Below are positions 36,141 through 45,226 of a stretch of DNA of 64,000 bases, piece by piece. The notes under the pieces are model-generated. The model saw nothing but the letters and a program-made list of their open reading frames with translations. It had not been told where the DNA came from and searched no databases. The stretch is from Anaerorhabdus sp964386325. Lineage in GTDB: Bacteria > Bacillota_I > Bacilli_A > Erysipelotrichales > Erysipelotrichaceae. Made by a program: the position numbers and the translations under genes. The DNA lies in the NCBI GenBank assembly GCA_964386325.1, contig CAYLQY010000014.1, positions 19,970 through 83,969 of the forward strand, read 5' to 3'. Numbering within the stretch: position 1 is the stretch's first letter; the number at the start of each line of letters is the position of its first letter.

Positions 36141-37484
36141 ATGGAAAAGAATCAGGCCAAATTAGTTCGAAAATATATAGGGGTAGGATCCCTTGCGTTA
36201 ACCGGTATACTTTATATTATTTCGGGAATAGCGTTTTTAGTGTGGAGAACAAAAGTACCCCCACTTGTACAATTTATTATTGTTGGATATGCGATTTTAC
36301 TGAGTATCACAAGTTTACTTGCATGTTTTTCAAAGTTTACAGTAACAAGATTAATACGTGCTTTTATGCCAGCTGTTTTTGGAATTTTGTTTTTAGTTTT
36401 TATTAATCAAATGTCTGCAATTTATGCGTTTTTCATTGGTATTTATATCTTACTTGTAGGACTTATTAAATTTATTGATTATATTCTACAACGGGCTAAT
36501 AAAACACCAGGAAGAAGTATGGTACTTCTTAATTCAATTATTATTGTTGCAATTGGGTTACCATTATTTTTAAATCCTAAAACACATATTGGCAGTGCAT
36601 TATTCTTCACCGGTATTTTCTGTATTTTCTATGGGTTAACCGTATTGGGAGATTTCTTTGTAGAGGTATCTCCAATCAAACAAACAAATCGTTTTAAGAA
36701 GAGAATGCGTGTAAACTTACCAGTATTTTTAACGATGTTGATGCCAAAGAAAGCAATTAGTTATATTAATAATTTACTTGCGACAGATGATGATGGTGTT
36801 CTCGAAGAAGAAAGTTTCAAAGTAGACAAGATTCCAGATATAGAAATATTTGTACATGTTACAGAAAAAGGATTTGGAACCATTGGACATTCAGATTTCT
36901 ATTTTGAAGGAAAAATATATTGCTATGGCAATTATGATGATTCCTCACTCAAGTTATTTGGTTCAATTGGAGATGGTGTATTATTCACGACAACAGATCG
37001 CGATCGTTATATTAAGTTTTGTGCGAAGACGACAGGTGATTCAATCTTTGCGTTTGGATTAAGCCTAACAGAACCACAAAAACAAGCTATTCGAGATCGT
37101 ATTCAAGAGTTGTTTACTCATGTAACACCATGGGAATCAAAATTAAAACGTTATGAAGAAGGTACTTATCAAAGTGAAAAAGAACCAGATGATTATGCTA
37201 GTAAATTATATAAAGAAACTCATGCCGATATGTATAAGTTTAAGGATACAAGTTTCAAAGCTTATTTCGTTCTTACAACCAATTGTGTGAAACTAGTTGA
37301 TTATGTCATTCGTTCAACTGGGCTTGCGGCTGCAAATCCAAATGGAATTATGTCGCCAGGTGCATATTATGAATACTTTGATCGTCAATATCGTTTGAAG
37401 AATTCGATTGTTATTTCAAAACGAACTTATCATCATGATGCAACTATTGAACATGAAAATAAAGAAGATATTCCTATTGATTAG
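36141..37484 (+). CDS. DUF308/HdeD-like membrane protein with possible papain-like C-terminal domain
   Basis: 447 residues. Residues 1-185 contain six to seven hydrophobic segments in HdeD/DUF308 style (GIYILLVGLIKFIDYIL). The soluble part (about 215-447) has a strand IEIFVHVTEKG, a His in IGHSDFYF, a later TTNCVKLVDYVI and a final region rich in Tyr. His before Cys in that spacing recalls permuted NlpC/P60-like (YiiX/YebB type) hydrolases; this is inference, and catalysis is unproven. Ribosome binding site AAGGGA, single-gene unit. Confidence 0.6.
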   Translation: MEKNQAKLVRKYIGVGSLALTGILYIISGIAFLVWRTKVPPLVQFIIVGYAILLSITSLLACFSKFTVTRLIRAFMPAVFGILFLVFINQMSAIYAFFIGIYILLVGLIKFIDYILQRANKTPGRSMVLLNSIIIVAIGLPLFLNPKTHIGSALFFTGIFCIFYGLTVLGDFFVEVSPIKQTNRFKKRMRVNLPVFLTMLMPKKAISYINNLLATDDDGVLEEESFKVDKIPDIEIFVHVTEKGFGTIGHSDFYFEGKIYCYGNYDDSSLKLFGSIGDGVLFTTTDRDRYIKFCAKTTGDSIFAFGLSLTEPQKQAIRDRIQELFTHVTPWESKLKRYEEGTYQSEKEPDDYASKLYKETHADMYKFKDTSFKAYFVLTTNCVKLVDYVIRSTGLAAANPNGIMSPGAYYEYFDRQYRLKNSIVISKRTYHHDATIEHENKEDIPID

Positions 37485-37514
37485 GAATATCTTTTTGTAT
37501 ATATAAATTGCCTA

Positions 37515-37545
37515 TTGACTTGGAGTGCACTCTAACGTTTAAACT
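37515..37545 (+). promoter_or_regulatory. MerR-type promoter with 19-base spacer
   Basis: TTGACT (37515-37520) and TAAACT (37540-37545) are separated by 19 bases containing the dyad CTTGGAGT-GCACTCTAA. A long spacer with a CTTGGAGT dyad is the signature of promoters activated by MerR-family regulators (NmlR/AdhR type). No merR gene is in the window. Confidence 0.7.
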
Positions 37546-37563
37546 AGTAGTAGGAGATAAATT

Positions 37564-38151
37564 ATGAAAATATTATATTTAATGAGACATGGAGAAACGA
37601 TATTTAATGTGCGAAAGAAAAAACAAGGATGGTGTGATTCGCCATTAACTGAAAAGGGTATTCATCAAGCTGAAGTAGCAGGTGAATATTTTAGAAAGAT
37701 GAATATATCATTTGATCATGTATTTAGTTCAACATCAGAAAGAGCATGTGATACATGTGAACTTGTGACATCTTTACCTTACACGCGTACAAAATTATTG
37801 AAAGAATGGAATTTCGGGTTATTTGAAGGTGAGAGTGAAGAACTCAATCCACCACTACCTTATGGTGATTTTTTTGTGACATATGGTGGTGAAGGCGAAG
37901 AAGAATTTCGTAATCGTACTGTAAAGGCGTGTACAGAAATTATGGAACAGTGTGATGGAACAATCCTAGCAGTTTCACACGGTGCTTTCTGTGCACAGTT
38001 TCGTTTAGATTATTTATTGAGAAATAATTCTGAACATCGTAATCGTATTGGTAACTGTTGTATCTTTAAGTTTAAATATGAAAACGGTGAGTTTACATTA
38101 TTAGAAGAAATTCCACATGAAGAGCAAATTAAAACCATTCAAACAAATTGA
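37564..38151 (+). CDS. Histidine phosphatase family protein (phosphoglycerate mutase-like)
   Basis: 195 residues. Catalytic motif LMRHGET at residues 6-12, Arg-rich loop, GWCDSPLTEKG, the acid residue in FGLFEGESEE and the second histidine in VSHGAFC. Members remove phosphate from small molecules. TAGGAG ribosome binding site. The substrate cannot be told. The MerR-type promoter upstream suggests stress or aldehyde-linked induction (inference). Confidence 0.85.
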   Translation: MKILYLMRHGETIFNVRKKKQGWCDSPLTEKGIHQAEVAGEYFRKMNISFDHVFSSTSERACDTCELVTSLPYTRTKLLKEWNFGLFEGESEELNPPLPYGDFFVTYGGEGEEEFRNRTVKACTEIMEQCDGTILAVSHGAFCAQFRLDYLLRNNSEHRNRIGNCCIFKFKYENGEFTLLEEIPHEEQIKTIQTN

Positions 38152-38159
38152 ATGGTTTT
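38131..38159. terminator. Bidirectional terminator between converging genes
   Basis: AAAACCATTCAA (38131-38142) pairs with TTGAATGGTTTT (38148-38159). Confidence 0.8.
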
Positions 38160-38162
38160 CTT

Positions 38163-38864
38163 CTAGTCTCTACTGCTTCTACTTCCAACTACCATGAGTA
38201 AACGAAGTAATTGCATAACAGATACAGATAAGGCAGCTACATATGTTAAGGCAGCAGCGTTTAATACTTTCTTTGATCCTTCAACTTCTTCACTATCTAA
38301 GATGGTGCTGTGTTCTAAAGCGTAGATAGCACGCGAACTAGCGTTATATTCGGTTGGTAAAGTTACAAGTTGGAAGACAACGCATAATCCAAATAAACCG
38401 ACTCCTAAATAGGCTAAACTCGTTGATGAAAGAAGAAGCCCGATTAATACAAGGGGTATTGATAATTGTGAACCAATATTTGTCGCAGTGACAATTGCGG
38501 CACGAAATTTGATTGGTCCATAATTTTGAGCGTATTGAATTGCGTGACCCGCTTCATGACAAGCAACACCGATTGCGGCTGTTGATGTACTTCCGTATAC
38601 TGAATCCGATAAGCGAATTACATTTGTACGTGGATCATAGTGGTCAGTTAGGTGTCCAGCAGTTTTGACAACTTGAACATTACTGCATCCATTTTCATCA
38701 AGTATTCTACGGCATGCTTCCTCAGCAGTGATTCCGCTTTTTGCGTATTGTGTTGAGTAACGTTTATAAGTACCATTTACTCTTGAAGATGCCCACATCG
38801 AGAAAATAATTGCGGGTAAAATCATTACAATATATGTCCAGTCAAATCCATAAAAATAAAACAT
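38163..38864 (-). CDS. Zinc metallopeptidase, YugP family
   Basis: 233 residues. Membrane segment at the N-terminus, zinc motif HEAGHAIQ (HExxH) at about residues 103-110, then two or three more membrane segments. The same arrangement is found in B. subtilis YugP. Probable membrane-bound protease of unknown substrate. Start at 38864 follows AGGTATT on the minus strand. Divergent from rapZ. Confidence 0.85.
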   Translation of the reverse strand: MFYFYGFDWTYIVMILPAIIFSMWASSRVNGTYKRYSTQYAKSGITAEEACRRILDENGCSNVQVVKTAGHLTDHYDPRTNVIRLSDSVYGSTSTAAIGVACHEAGHAIQYAQNYGPIKFRAAIVTATNIGSQLSIPLVLIGLLLSSTSLAYLGVGLFGLCVVFQLVTLPTEYNASSRAIYALEHSTILDSEEVEGSKKVLNAAALTYVAALSVSVMQLLRLLMVVGSRSSRD

Positions 38865-38940
38865 GTTAATACCTCCAAATTTAGTCTAACATAAATCTAG
38901 ATTATCATACCAAAAAATTATGTGAACATTATGGTATTGA

Positions 38941-38969
38941 TTGAGAAACACCAGGGGCCGTGGTAGAAT
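38941..38969 (+). promoter_or_regulatory. Promoter of the rapZ operon
   Basis: TTGAGA (38941-38946), 17-base spacer, TAGAAT (38964-38969), 19 bases before ATG 38988. Confidence 0.6.
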
Positions 38970-38987
38970 AACGGTGAGGTAAAAAGT

Positions 38988-39851
38988 ATGAATAAAAAAA
39001 GAGTAATATTAGTTAGTGGGATGTCTGGTGCAGGAAAAACCAGTGCTACAAATATTCTAGAAGATATGGGTTATCATTGTATTGACCAGTTCCCAGTCCA
39101 AATTTTAAATGACTTAGTCGATGTTATTGAAACAACAACGGATCCACGTTTTGATTACACTGCCCTTTCAACTTCTGCGAAAGATTTACAAGAATTTCTG
39201 CGTGCTTTTAAAGGGACTGAAATGGATGTTCGAGTTTTATTTTTAGATGCTTCAGATGATGTATTGTTGCATCGTTATAAGTCAACACGTCGTACTCATC
39301 CGTTACTTATTAGTAATGCAGTAAATACACTTGAAGAAGCAATTTCAGTTGAAAGAAATATGTTCACAAGTACAAAAGAAAGTGGTTTTGTCACCATTGA
39401 TACAACATTCCTTGATTTTAAAGGACTTAAAAGTAAAATAGAAAGCTATTTTAAAATAGGTGTAGCACCTTCTTTTTCAATTAGTTTTGTTTCCTTTGGA
39501 TACAAGAATGGTGTCCCAATGGATGCGGATATCATGTTAGATGTGCGTTTTCTACCTAATCCATTTTGGGTGCCTGAATTAAGATCTTATTCAGGTGATG
39601 ATGAACCTGTTTATAAATACGTTATGGAAAATGATCAGACACAAGAATTTGTGAAACGTCTTACATCCTTTTTAGATTATGCTTTCTCGGAATATGTAAA
39701 AGAAGGAAAGAATCATTTTACAGTAGCTATTGGTTGTACGGGTGGTCAACATCGTTCCGTGGCAATTACCAATTATTTATTTGATTTCTATCGTAAACAA
39801 TATAATTGTTACAAAGATCATCGTGATAAAAAGGATTACGCAAATGACTAA
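38988..39851 (+). CDS. rapZ: RNase adapter protein RapZ (YvcJ)
   Basis: 287 residues. Walker A motif GMSGAGKT (residues 11-18), FLDASDDVLLHRY and the C-terminal GCTGGQHRSV motif of the family. Binds nucleotides and, in E. coli, controls glucosamine-6-phosphate synthase through small RNAs; in Firmicutes the role is less clear. First gene of the conserved rapZ-yvcK-whiA set, overlapping yvcK by 8 bases. Confidence 0.95.
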   Translation: MNKKRVILVSGMSGAGKTSATNILEDMGYHCIDQFPVQILNDLVDVIETTTDPRFDYTALSTSAKDLQEFLRAFKGTEMDVRVLFLDASDDVLLHRYKSTRRTHPLLISNAVNTLEEAISVERNMFTSTKESGFVTIDTTFLDFKGLKSKIESYFKIGVAPSFSISFVSFGYKNGVPMDADIMLDVRFLPNPFWVPELRSYSGDDEPVYKYVMENDQTQEFVKRLTSFLDYAFSEYVKEGKNHFTVAIGCTGGQHRSVAITNYLFDFYRKQYNCYKDHRDKKDYAND

Positions 39852-40806
39852 CAAAAAAGTTGTTGTATTAGGTGGAGGACATGGACAATCTGCCATATTA
39901 CGTGGAATAAAACATATTCCTGATATTGATATTACAGCGGTAGTAACCGTTGCGGATGATGGTGGATCGACAGGACGATTACGTCAGTTTTTCAATATAC
40001 CTGCAATGGGAGATATTCGTGGTGTTCTTATTGCACTTGCGGAAAGTGAAACTTTATTGGGAACACTTATGGATTATCGCTTTGAAACGAGTGTAGATAT
40101 TGATAATCCTGAACAAGATGTTTTAGGACATAATTTAGGAAACTTGATTTTAGTTGCGTTAACAGAGTCTTGTGGAAACTTTGTAGAAGGTATTGAAATA
40201 TTGTCAAAAGTATTAAATGTTAAAGGAAATATTGTTCCTTCAACATCACAAGTCATTACGCTTTTTGCGATTATGGAAGATGGTACAATTGTTAAAGGTG
40301 AAACCAATATACCAAAGATTGAAAATAGAATTCGCAAAGTATTCTATCAAGAAAAAGTGCGTGCTAGTGAAAAAGCGGTACAAGCCATTTTAGATGCTGA
40401 TTTAATTATTTATGGAATAGGTTCGGTGTACACAAGTATATTACCGAATGTAATAATTCCTGAAATTAAAGATGCATTGAAAGAATCAAAAGCGAAGAAA
40501 ATATACATGTGTAATGCAATGACACAACCAGGTGAAACAACAAATTATGCAATGGAAGATCATGTTGATGCCTTACTTGATCATGGCGCAACAATTGATG
40601 AAGTGGTTATCGCCAGTGATAAGATACCTAGTAAAATATTAAAACGATATGAAGAAGAAGGCAGTGTGCCGGTATTAAAAGTGCGTGATGTACATTCATA
40701 TGAAATAATGGAAGCTGAATTATTAGATTTCACAAAAAATTTAGTGCGTCATGATAGTATGAAAATCAAACAATTAGTAGAAGAATTATTAAAGAATGAG
40801 GGATAA
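39844..40806 (+). CDS. yvcK: Gluconeogenesis factor YvcK (CofD-like)
   Basis: 320 residues from ATG 39844, inside the rapZ end. Glycine-rich start VVVLGGGHGQSA, then VADDGGSTGRLR and LGHNLGNLIL, as in the CofD/YvcK family. Binds UDP-sugars and is needed for growth on gluconeogenic carbon and for peptidoglycan synthesis in B. subtilis. The earlier in-frame ATG 39730 lies within rapZ and is not used. Confidence 0.95.
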   Translation: MTNKKVVVLGGGHGQSAILRGIKHIPDIDITAVVTVADDGGSTGRLRQFFNIPAMGDIRGVLIALAESETLLGTLMDYRFETSVDIDNPEQDVLGHNLGNLILVALTESCGNFVEGIEILSKVLNVKGNIVPSTSQVITLFAIMEDGTIVKGETNIPKIENRIRKVFYQEKVRASEKAVQAILDADLIIYGIGSVYTSILPNVIIPEIKDALKESKAKKIYMCNAMTQPGETTNYAMEDHVDALLDHGATIDEVVIASDKIPSKILKRYEEEGSVPVLKVRDVHSYEIMEAELLDFTKNLVRHDSMKIKQLVEELLKNEG

Positions 40807-40808
40807 AA

Positions 40809-41765
40809 ATGTCATTTACGACAGAAGTAAAACAGGAAGTTGGCCAGAATGAACTAAAAGATTGTTGTCGAAGAGCAGAACTTTCTGCTTTGATTCAACT
40901 TTGTTCAACCTTATCAATTTCAAACAAAGGATTAACGTTACTAATAAAAACTGAGAATGCAACAACTGCAAAGTGTATTTGGAAATCACTGAAGGAACTA
41001 TATCACGTAGAAACTGATTTATCTGTAATGAAGAAGATGAATTTGAGAAAAAACAATATTTACTACATTCGCGTATTAAGCAAAGCTCGTGAAATATTAG
41101 AAGATTTAGGAATCTATTCATCAAGAGGATTGTTAGATCATCCTTTAGCGAGTATTGTTACTAAAGAATGTTGTGCAAGAGGGTACTTAGCGGGTGCATT
41201 CATGGCGATGGGAAGTGTAAATGCGCCACAGAAAACAAGTTATCATCTTGAAATTGGAACCAACAGTGAATCGCATTCTGAATTTATTATTAAGTTAATG
41301 AATCGATTTGAACTACCAGCAAAAGCAATTAAGCGAAGAAATCAACATGTTGTTTATGTCAAAGCAGCTGATAAAATAGCGGATTTCTTACGTCTTATTG
41401 GAGCATTTGAATCATTAATGAAATTTGAAGATATTCGAATTCACCGTGACTTTAAAAACAGTTTAACCCGCTTAGATAATTGTGAAGTAGCCAATGAAGT
41501 AAAGAGCCAAAACGCGGCAAAAAAACAATTAGAAGACATTGAAGTTATTGAAAAAGCTGGTAAATTAGATAAACTAGAAGAGAAGTATCAGGAGATAATT
41601 GCATTACGAAAACAAAATCCTGAATTCAGTTTAAACGAACTAAGTAGAGAATACGAACGACAAAAAGGAGTCGTTATGAGCAAGTCAGGAATGAAACATC
41701 GCTTTACTAAAATTCAAGAACTTGCGGATAAAATTAGGTTGCAAAACGATGTACATTTACAATAA
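40809..41765 (+). CDS. whiA: DNA-binding protein WhiA
   Basis: 318 residues. LAGLIDADG-like N-terminal domain (CCARGYLAGAFMAMGSVNAP around 125-140) and C-terminal helix-turn-helix (SLNELSREYERQKGV). Sporulation and cell-division regulator homologue. Starts 2 bases after yvcK, completing the conserved trio. Confidence 0.95.
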   Translation: MSFTTEVKQEVGQNELKDCCRRAELSALIQLCSTLSISNKGLTLLIKTENATTAKCIWKSLKELYHVETDLSVMKKMNLRKNNIYYIRVLSKAREILEDLGIYSSRGLLDHPLASIVTKECCARGYLAGAFMAMGSVNAPQKTSYHLEIGTNSESHSEFIIKLMNRFELPAKAIKRRNQHVVYVKAADKIADFLRLIGAFESLMKFEDIRIHRDFKNSLTRLDNCEVANEVKSQNAAKKQLEDIEVIEKAGKLDKLEEKYQEIIALRKQNPEFSLNELSREYERQKGVVMSKSGMKHRFTKIQELADKIRLQNDVHLQ

Positions 41766-41795
41766 CTCCTTTATAATAGTAATGAGGTAAAGACG

Positions 41796-42104
41796 ATGAG
41801 ATTAATATATTTTATACTTACTCTATTCACATTTGTGGTATTAATTCAAATATTTTGGCCACTAATTTTTGTGTTTGGAATTTTGATTATTGCATTTATT
41901 TCTTATGTGCGTTATAAAGCAAAACAAGCTATGAAAGATACAGATACTTATTATAGCTCAACATATGATGATACGCCTTATACAAATACACACACAAATC
42001 AAACAAGACAAGATGATGACTCAAATATTGAGAAACCAATTCAACAAGGATCGGTAATCGATGCGGAGTATACGGAAAGAAGCCAAGAAGATGACAGAAA
42101 TTGA
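41796..42104 (+). CDS. Small membrane protein with acidic C-terminus
   Basis: 102 residues: one long hydrophobic N-terminal region (about 4-42, probably two segments), then a polar Asp/Thr/Asn-rich tail. GAGG ribosome binding site. Its 3' end overlaps the next gene by 14 bases. No family recognised. Confidence 0.65.
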   Translation: MRLIYFILTLFTFVVLIQIFWPLIFVFGILIIAFISYVRYKAKQAMKDTDTYYSSTYDDTPYTNTHTNQTRQDDDSNIEKPIQQGSVIDAEYTERSQEDDRN

Positions 42105-43014
42105 GATAGAAATAAGTAATGATTTTTTGCCTATCTCAATGGAACAACTATCGCTAATTCAAAAGTATTTAGATATTAAACAATATGAAGAAAGCAATCA
42201 CAATCTTGTGAATATGATTCTTTGGTTAGAATGGTATCCACTCTTTTGTGTAGAAGAAGATAATTATTTATTATTATTAGGAATACATGAAGGTGAGCTT
42301 TTTATTTATATGCCACTTTGTGAAGATGAATATTTTGATGAGGCAATTTTAAAAGCTAAATCTATTTTTGATAAATATGGAGTTAACTTTGTATTAAGTT
42401 GTTTTACGAAGGAAGCAATGGATAAAGTATTGAAACTCTTTCCAGGATATTGTGCATGTCCAGCAAGAGAAAGTTATGATTATGTATATTCGGTAGAAAA
42501 GTTGAAAACATTCGCAGGTAAGAAATTACAGAAAAAGAGAAATCATTTAAATGCTTTTTATAAAGAGTATGAAAATCGCTTTGTCTATGAAAGTATGAAT
42601 GTTGATAATGTAAAAGAATGTAAAGAATTTTTAGAAAATTGGAAAGCTGATTCAGATGATGATTTTCTACAAGCAGAGCGTCGCGGTGTGCAAAATATTT
42701 TAGATTTATTTGGCAAAATTAATTATTCAGGTGGATGTATTCGTGTTGATGGTGAGATTAAAGCATTTGCGATAGGATCAAAATTGTCGAATCGAATGTG
42801 CCAAGAGAATATTGAAAAAGCTGATAGTGAAATAAGAGGTTTATACCAAGCAATGATGAAAGAATTTTTGAGTCATGAGTTTAGCGATTTCGAATATGTA
42901 AATCGTGAAGATGATATGGGATATGACAATATACGTCAAGCGAAGATGGCGTATCACCCAGAATTCATGATTGAAAAATATCGTTTATGTAGAGAGGGGG
43001 AAGCAAATGATTAA
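42091..43014 (+). CDS. DUF2156 (phosphatidylglycerol lysyltransferase C-terminal-like) protein
   Basis: 307 residues; ATG 42091 preferred, 42061 is the other start in frame. GNAT-related double fold: PARESYDYVYSVEKL, KKLQKKRNHLNAF and REDDMGYDNIRQAK match the soluble catalytic domain of MprF-type proteins, here without membrane segments. Members move amino acids from charged tRNA to lipids or other acceptors; substrate unknown. Overlaps both neighbours, so it is translated with them. Confidence 0.8.
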   Translation: MTEIEIEISNDFLPISMEQLSLIQKYLDIKQYEESNHNLVNMILWLEWYPLFCVEEDNYLLLLGIHEGELFIYMPLCEDEYFDEAILKAKSIFDKYGVNFVLSCFTKEAMDKVLKLFPGYCACPARESYDYVYSVEKLKTFAGKKLQKKRNHLNAFYKEYENRFVYESMNVDNVKECKEFLENWKADSDDDFLQAERRGVQNILDLFGKINYSGGCIRVDGEIKAFAIGSKLSNRMCQENIEKADSEIRGLYQAMMKEFLSHEFSDFEYVNREDDMGYDNIRQAKMAYHPEFMIEKYRLCREGEAND

Positions 43015-43921
43015 GAAGGCTGATAAAAGTCAAACAGGTTCTATTAAACATATGTGGTTAACTTGTTTTCCACAAGAAGAAGAGGGCTATATTGATTACT
43101 ATTTCGATAAAATTTACAAACCCGAAAATACATTAGTATTGATTGAAAATGGAATTGCACAATCTTCGTGTCAACGCATTCCTCATGAAATCATGTTTAA
43201 TAATCGTATATTACGTACATCTATGATTGTTGGTGTAACAACACTTCCAACTTATCAAAATAGAGGAAACATGGCTAAGCTAATGGAAGTTGTTATGGAC
43301 GAGGTAAATCACCAAGAATTAGTGACACTTGTACAAGCATACAATCCTGCTTTGTATGAAAAGTATGGATTTGAAATGGTTTATTATCATAAAGAAACGA
43401 CCTTTACTAGAAATGAAGTTCAACGTATTAGTAATGAAGGATGCAGTTACTTAATTCATAGTGAAGATATGTTGCGACTTTATGCTTCGTTTGTTAAGCG
43501 ATTTAATGGTTTTTATATTCGTGATGTAGCTGCATTTGATCGAATCAAGGCAGAAATAGAAGCACAACATGGTAAAATAATTGCCTATTATAATGAGAAA
43601 CAACAACTTCAAGGATACGCTACTTGTGTGTTTACAAATAAAGAAGTAATCTTTGAAGAATGTATTTATATGAATAGTGTTGCGCTAACTAAATTGATTA
43701 ACTTGGCACTACAAATACGGCCAGTTGTTAAAGTAAATACAAGTCAAGTTGAAGACTTACGAATCTTGTTTCCAGGGGTTGATGTCAAAGATGTTGGGTT
43801 TACAATGGCACGTATCAATGATTTAGAGTTGTTTAATCGTTTATATCAAGTTCAAGCAACATCATTAGAGGAAGCCTTTGCATCAAGTGGTAAGCCACTC
43901 TTCATGAATGAATTCTATTAA
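43007..43921 (+). CDS. GNAT-family N-acetyltransferase (Eis-like)
   Basis: 304 residues from ATG 43007 (GAGGGGG upstream). The N-terminal acetyltransferase domain has the acetyl-CoA region VGVTTLPTYQNRGNMAKLM and the strand NPALYEKYGFEMVYYHKE. A second, sterol-carrier-like half follows as in Eis proteins. Acceptor unknown. Last gene before a strong terminator. Confidence 0.8.
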   Translation: MIKKADKSQTGSIKHMWLTCFPQEEEGYIDYYFDKIYKPENTLVLIENGIAQSSCQRIPHEIMFNNRILRTSMIVGVTTLPTYQNRGNMAKLMEVVMDEVNHQELVTLVQAYNPALYEKYGFEMVYYHKETTFTRNEVQRISNEGCSYLIHSEDMLRLYASFVKRFNGFYIRDVAAFDRIKAEIEAQHGKIIAYYNEKQQLQGYATCVFTNKEVIFEECIYMNSVALTKLINLALQIRPVVKVNTSQVEDLRILFPGVDVKDVGFTMARINDLELFNRLYQVQATSLEEAFASSGKPLFMNEFY

Positions 43922-43926
43922 TAAGA

Positions 43927-43963
43927 AGATTCTACAAATTAAATCATGTAGAATCTTTTTTTC
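43927..43963 (+). terminator. Rho-independent terminator
   Basis: AGATTCTACA (43927-43936) pairs with TGTAGAATCT (43947-43956), then a T run. Confidence 0.9.
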
Positions 43964-44061
43964 TGTTAGAAAGAATGTATTTAATGAGGATTAAACACTT
44001 GAGATTTGTTTCCATTTTTTATTAAAAGGTTTAAGATAATAGGTATTAGAAGGAGGATTTT

Positions 44062-45225
44062 ATGAAATTTGATTTTGAAACAGTCGTTGACAGAAGTACT
44101 ACCGGTTCGATGAAGTGGAAAGGAGCAATGAGAAAACTTCAAAGACCATTGACTATCCCTCCCTTATCAACAGCAGATATGGAATTTGTATGTTGTCCAA
44201 GTATTGAAAAAAGTATTATTGAAGCATTAACAAATAAAGGTGTCATGGGTTATACACTACAACCAGATGGCTATAATGAAGCAGTATTAAAGTGGTTGGA
44301 AGAAGAACATGGATACCGTGCAAAAGAAGAATGGATTCTTCAAACATTTGGTATTGTACAAGCACTTTATACAGCGCTTGAAAGTTTTAGTGAAGAAGGA
44401 GATGGTGTTTTAATTCAACCTCCAGTCTATCATCAATTCCAAAAGACAATCGAAAACACAAAACGTGTATGCATCGAGAATAATCTAATCTATAAAGATG
44501 GACGCTACACCATGGATTTTGAAGATCTAGAAAAAAAGGCAAAACAAGCTAAGATTATGATTTTATGCAGTCCACATAATCCTGTTGGAAGAGTGTGGGA
44601 TAAAGAAGATTTAGAACGTGTACAAAAGATATGCAATGAAAATAATGTCATTATGATTGCGGATGAGATTCATTTTGATTTTATCGCTAAAGGATATCAT
44701 CATACATGTTATGGAACACTAGAAGAATCAAATATGATTTTGTGTACTTCACCAAGCAAAACATTTAATTTAGCTGGGTTAAATATATCAAACATAATTA
44801 TTCCGAATGAAGAGTTGCGTAATCGATTTAAACAACAACTAAATTGTTGGGGGTTACATTATCAAAATTATTTTGGATTTTATGCAACGATGGGTGCCTA
44901 TTCTGAAGAAGGAAAGGCATGGAAGAATGAATTGAATGAAGTTATTGCAGATAACTTTAAAACAGTGAAAGAGTTCTTTAATGTGAATTACCCACAAATG
45001 CATGTGGTTGAATTAGAAGCTACTTATCTTGTGTGGATTGATATGTCATGCTTGAATTTAAAAGGACCAGATTTAGAAAAAATGTTGATGGAGAAGGGCG
45101 AAATCTTCATTGAAGATGGTTCTAAATTTGATGGAAATGGAGAAGGGTTTATTCGAATTAATATTGCTTGTCCAAAGTCTGTGCTTTTAGAAGTACTTAA
45201 TCGCTTTAAAAAAGCTTTAGGTTAA
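44062..45225 (+). CDS. MalY/PatB-family PLP enzyme (cystathionine beta-lyase-like)
   Basis: 387 residues. Fold-type I aminotransferase scaffold; PLP lysine K233 in SPSKTFNLAG, with ADEIHFDF holding the PLP aspartate and CSPHNPVGRVW upstream. PatB-type enzymes split C-S bonds of cystathionine and related S-conjugates. AGGAGG ribosome binding site. A nitrilase-family gene starts one base after its stop, so the two act together. A paralogue lies at 58957. Confidence 0.9.
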   Translation: MKFDFETVVDRSTTGSMKWKGAMRKLQRPLTIPPLSTADMEFVCCPSIEKSIIEALTNKGVMGYTLQPDGYNEAVLKWLEEEHGYRAKEEWILQTFGIVQALYTALESFSEEGDGVLIQPPVYHQFQKTIENTKRVCIENNLIYKDGRYTMDFEDLEKKAKQAKIMILCSPHNPVGRVWDKEDLERVQKICNENNVIMIADEIHFDFIAKGYHHTCYGTLEESNMILCTSPSKTFNLAGLNISNIIIPNEELRNRFKQQLNCWGLHYQNYFGFYATMGAYSEEGKAWKNELNEVIADNFKTVKEFFNVNYPQMHVVELEATYLVWIDMSCLNLKGPDLEKMLMEKGEIFIEDGSKFDGNGEGFIRINIACPKSVLLEVLNRFKKALG

Positions 45226-45226
45226 T

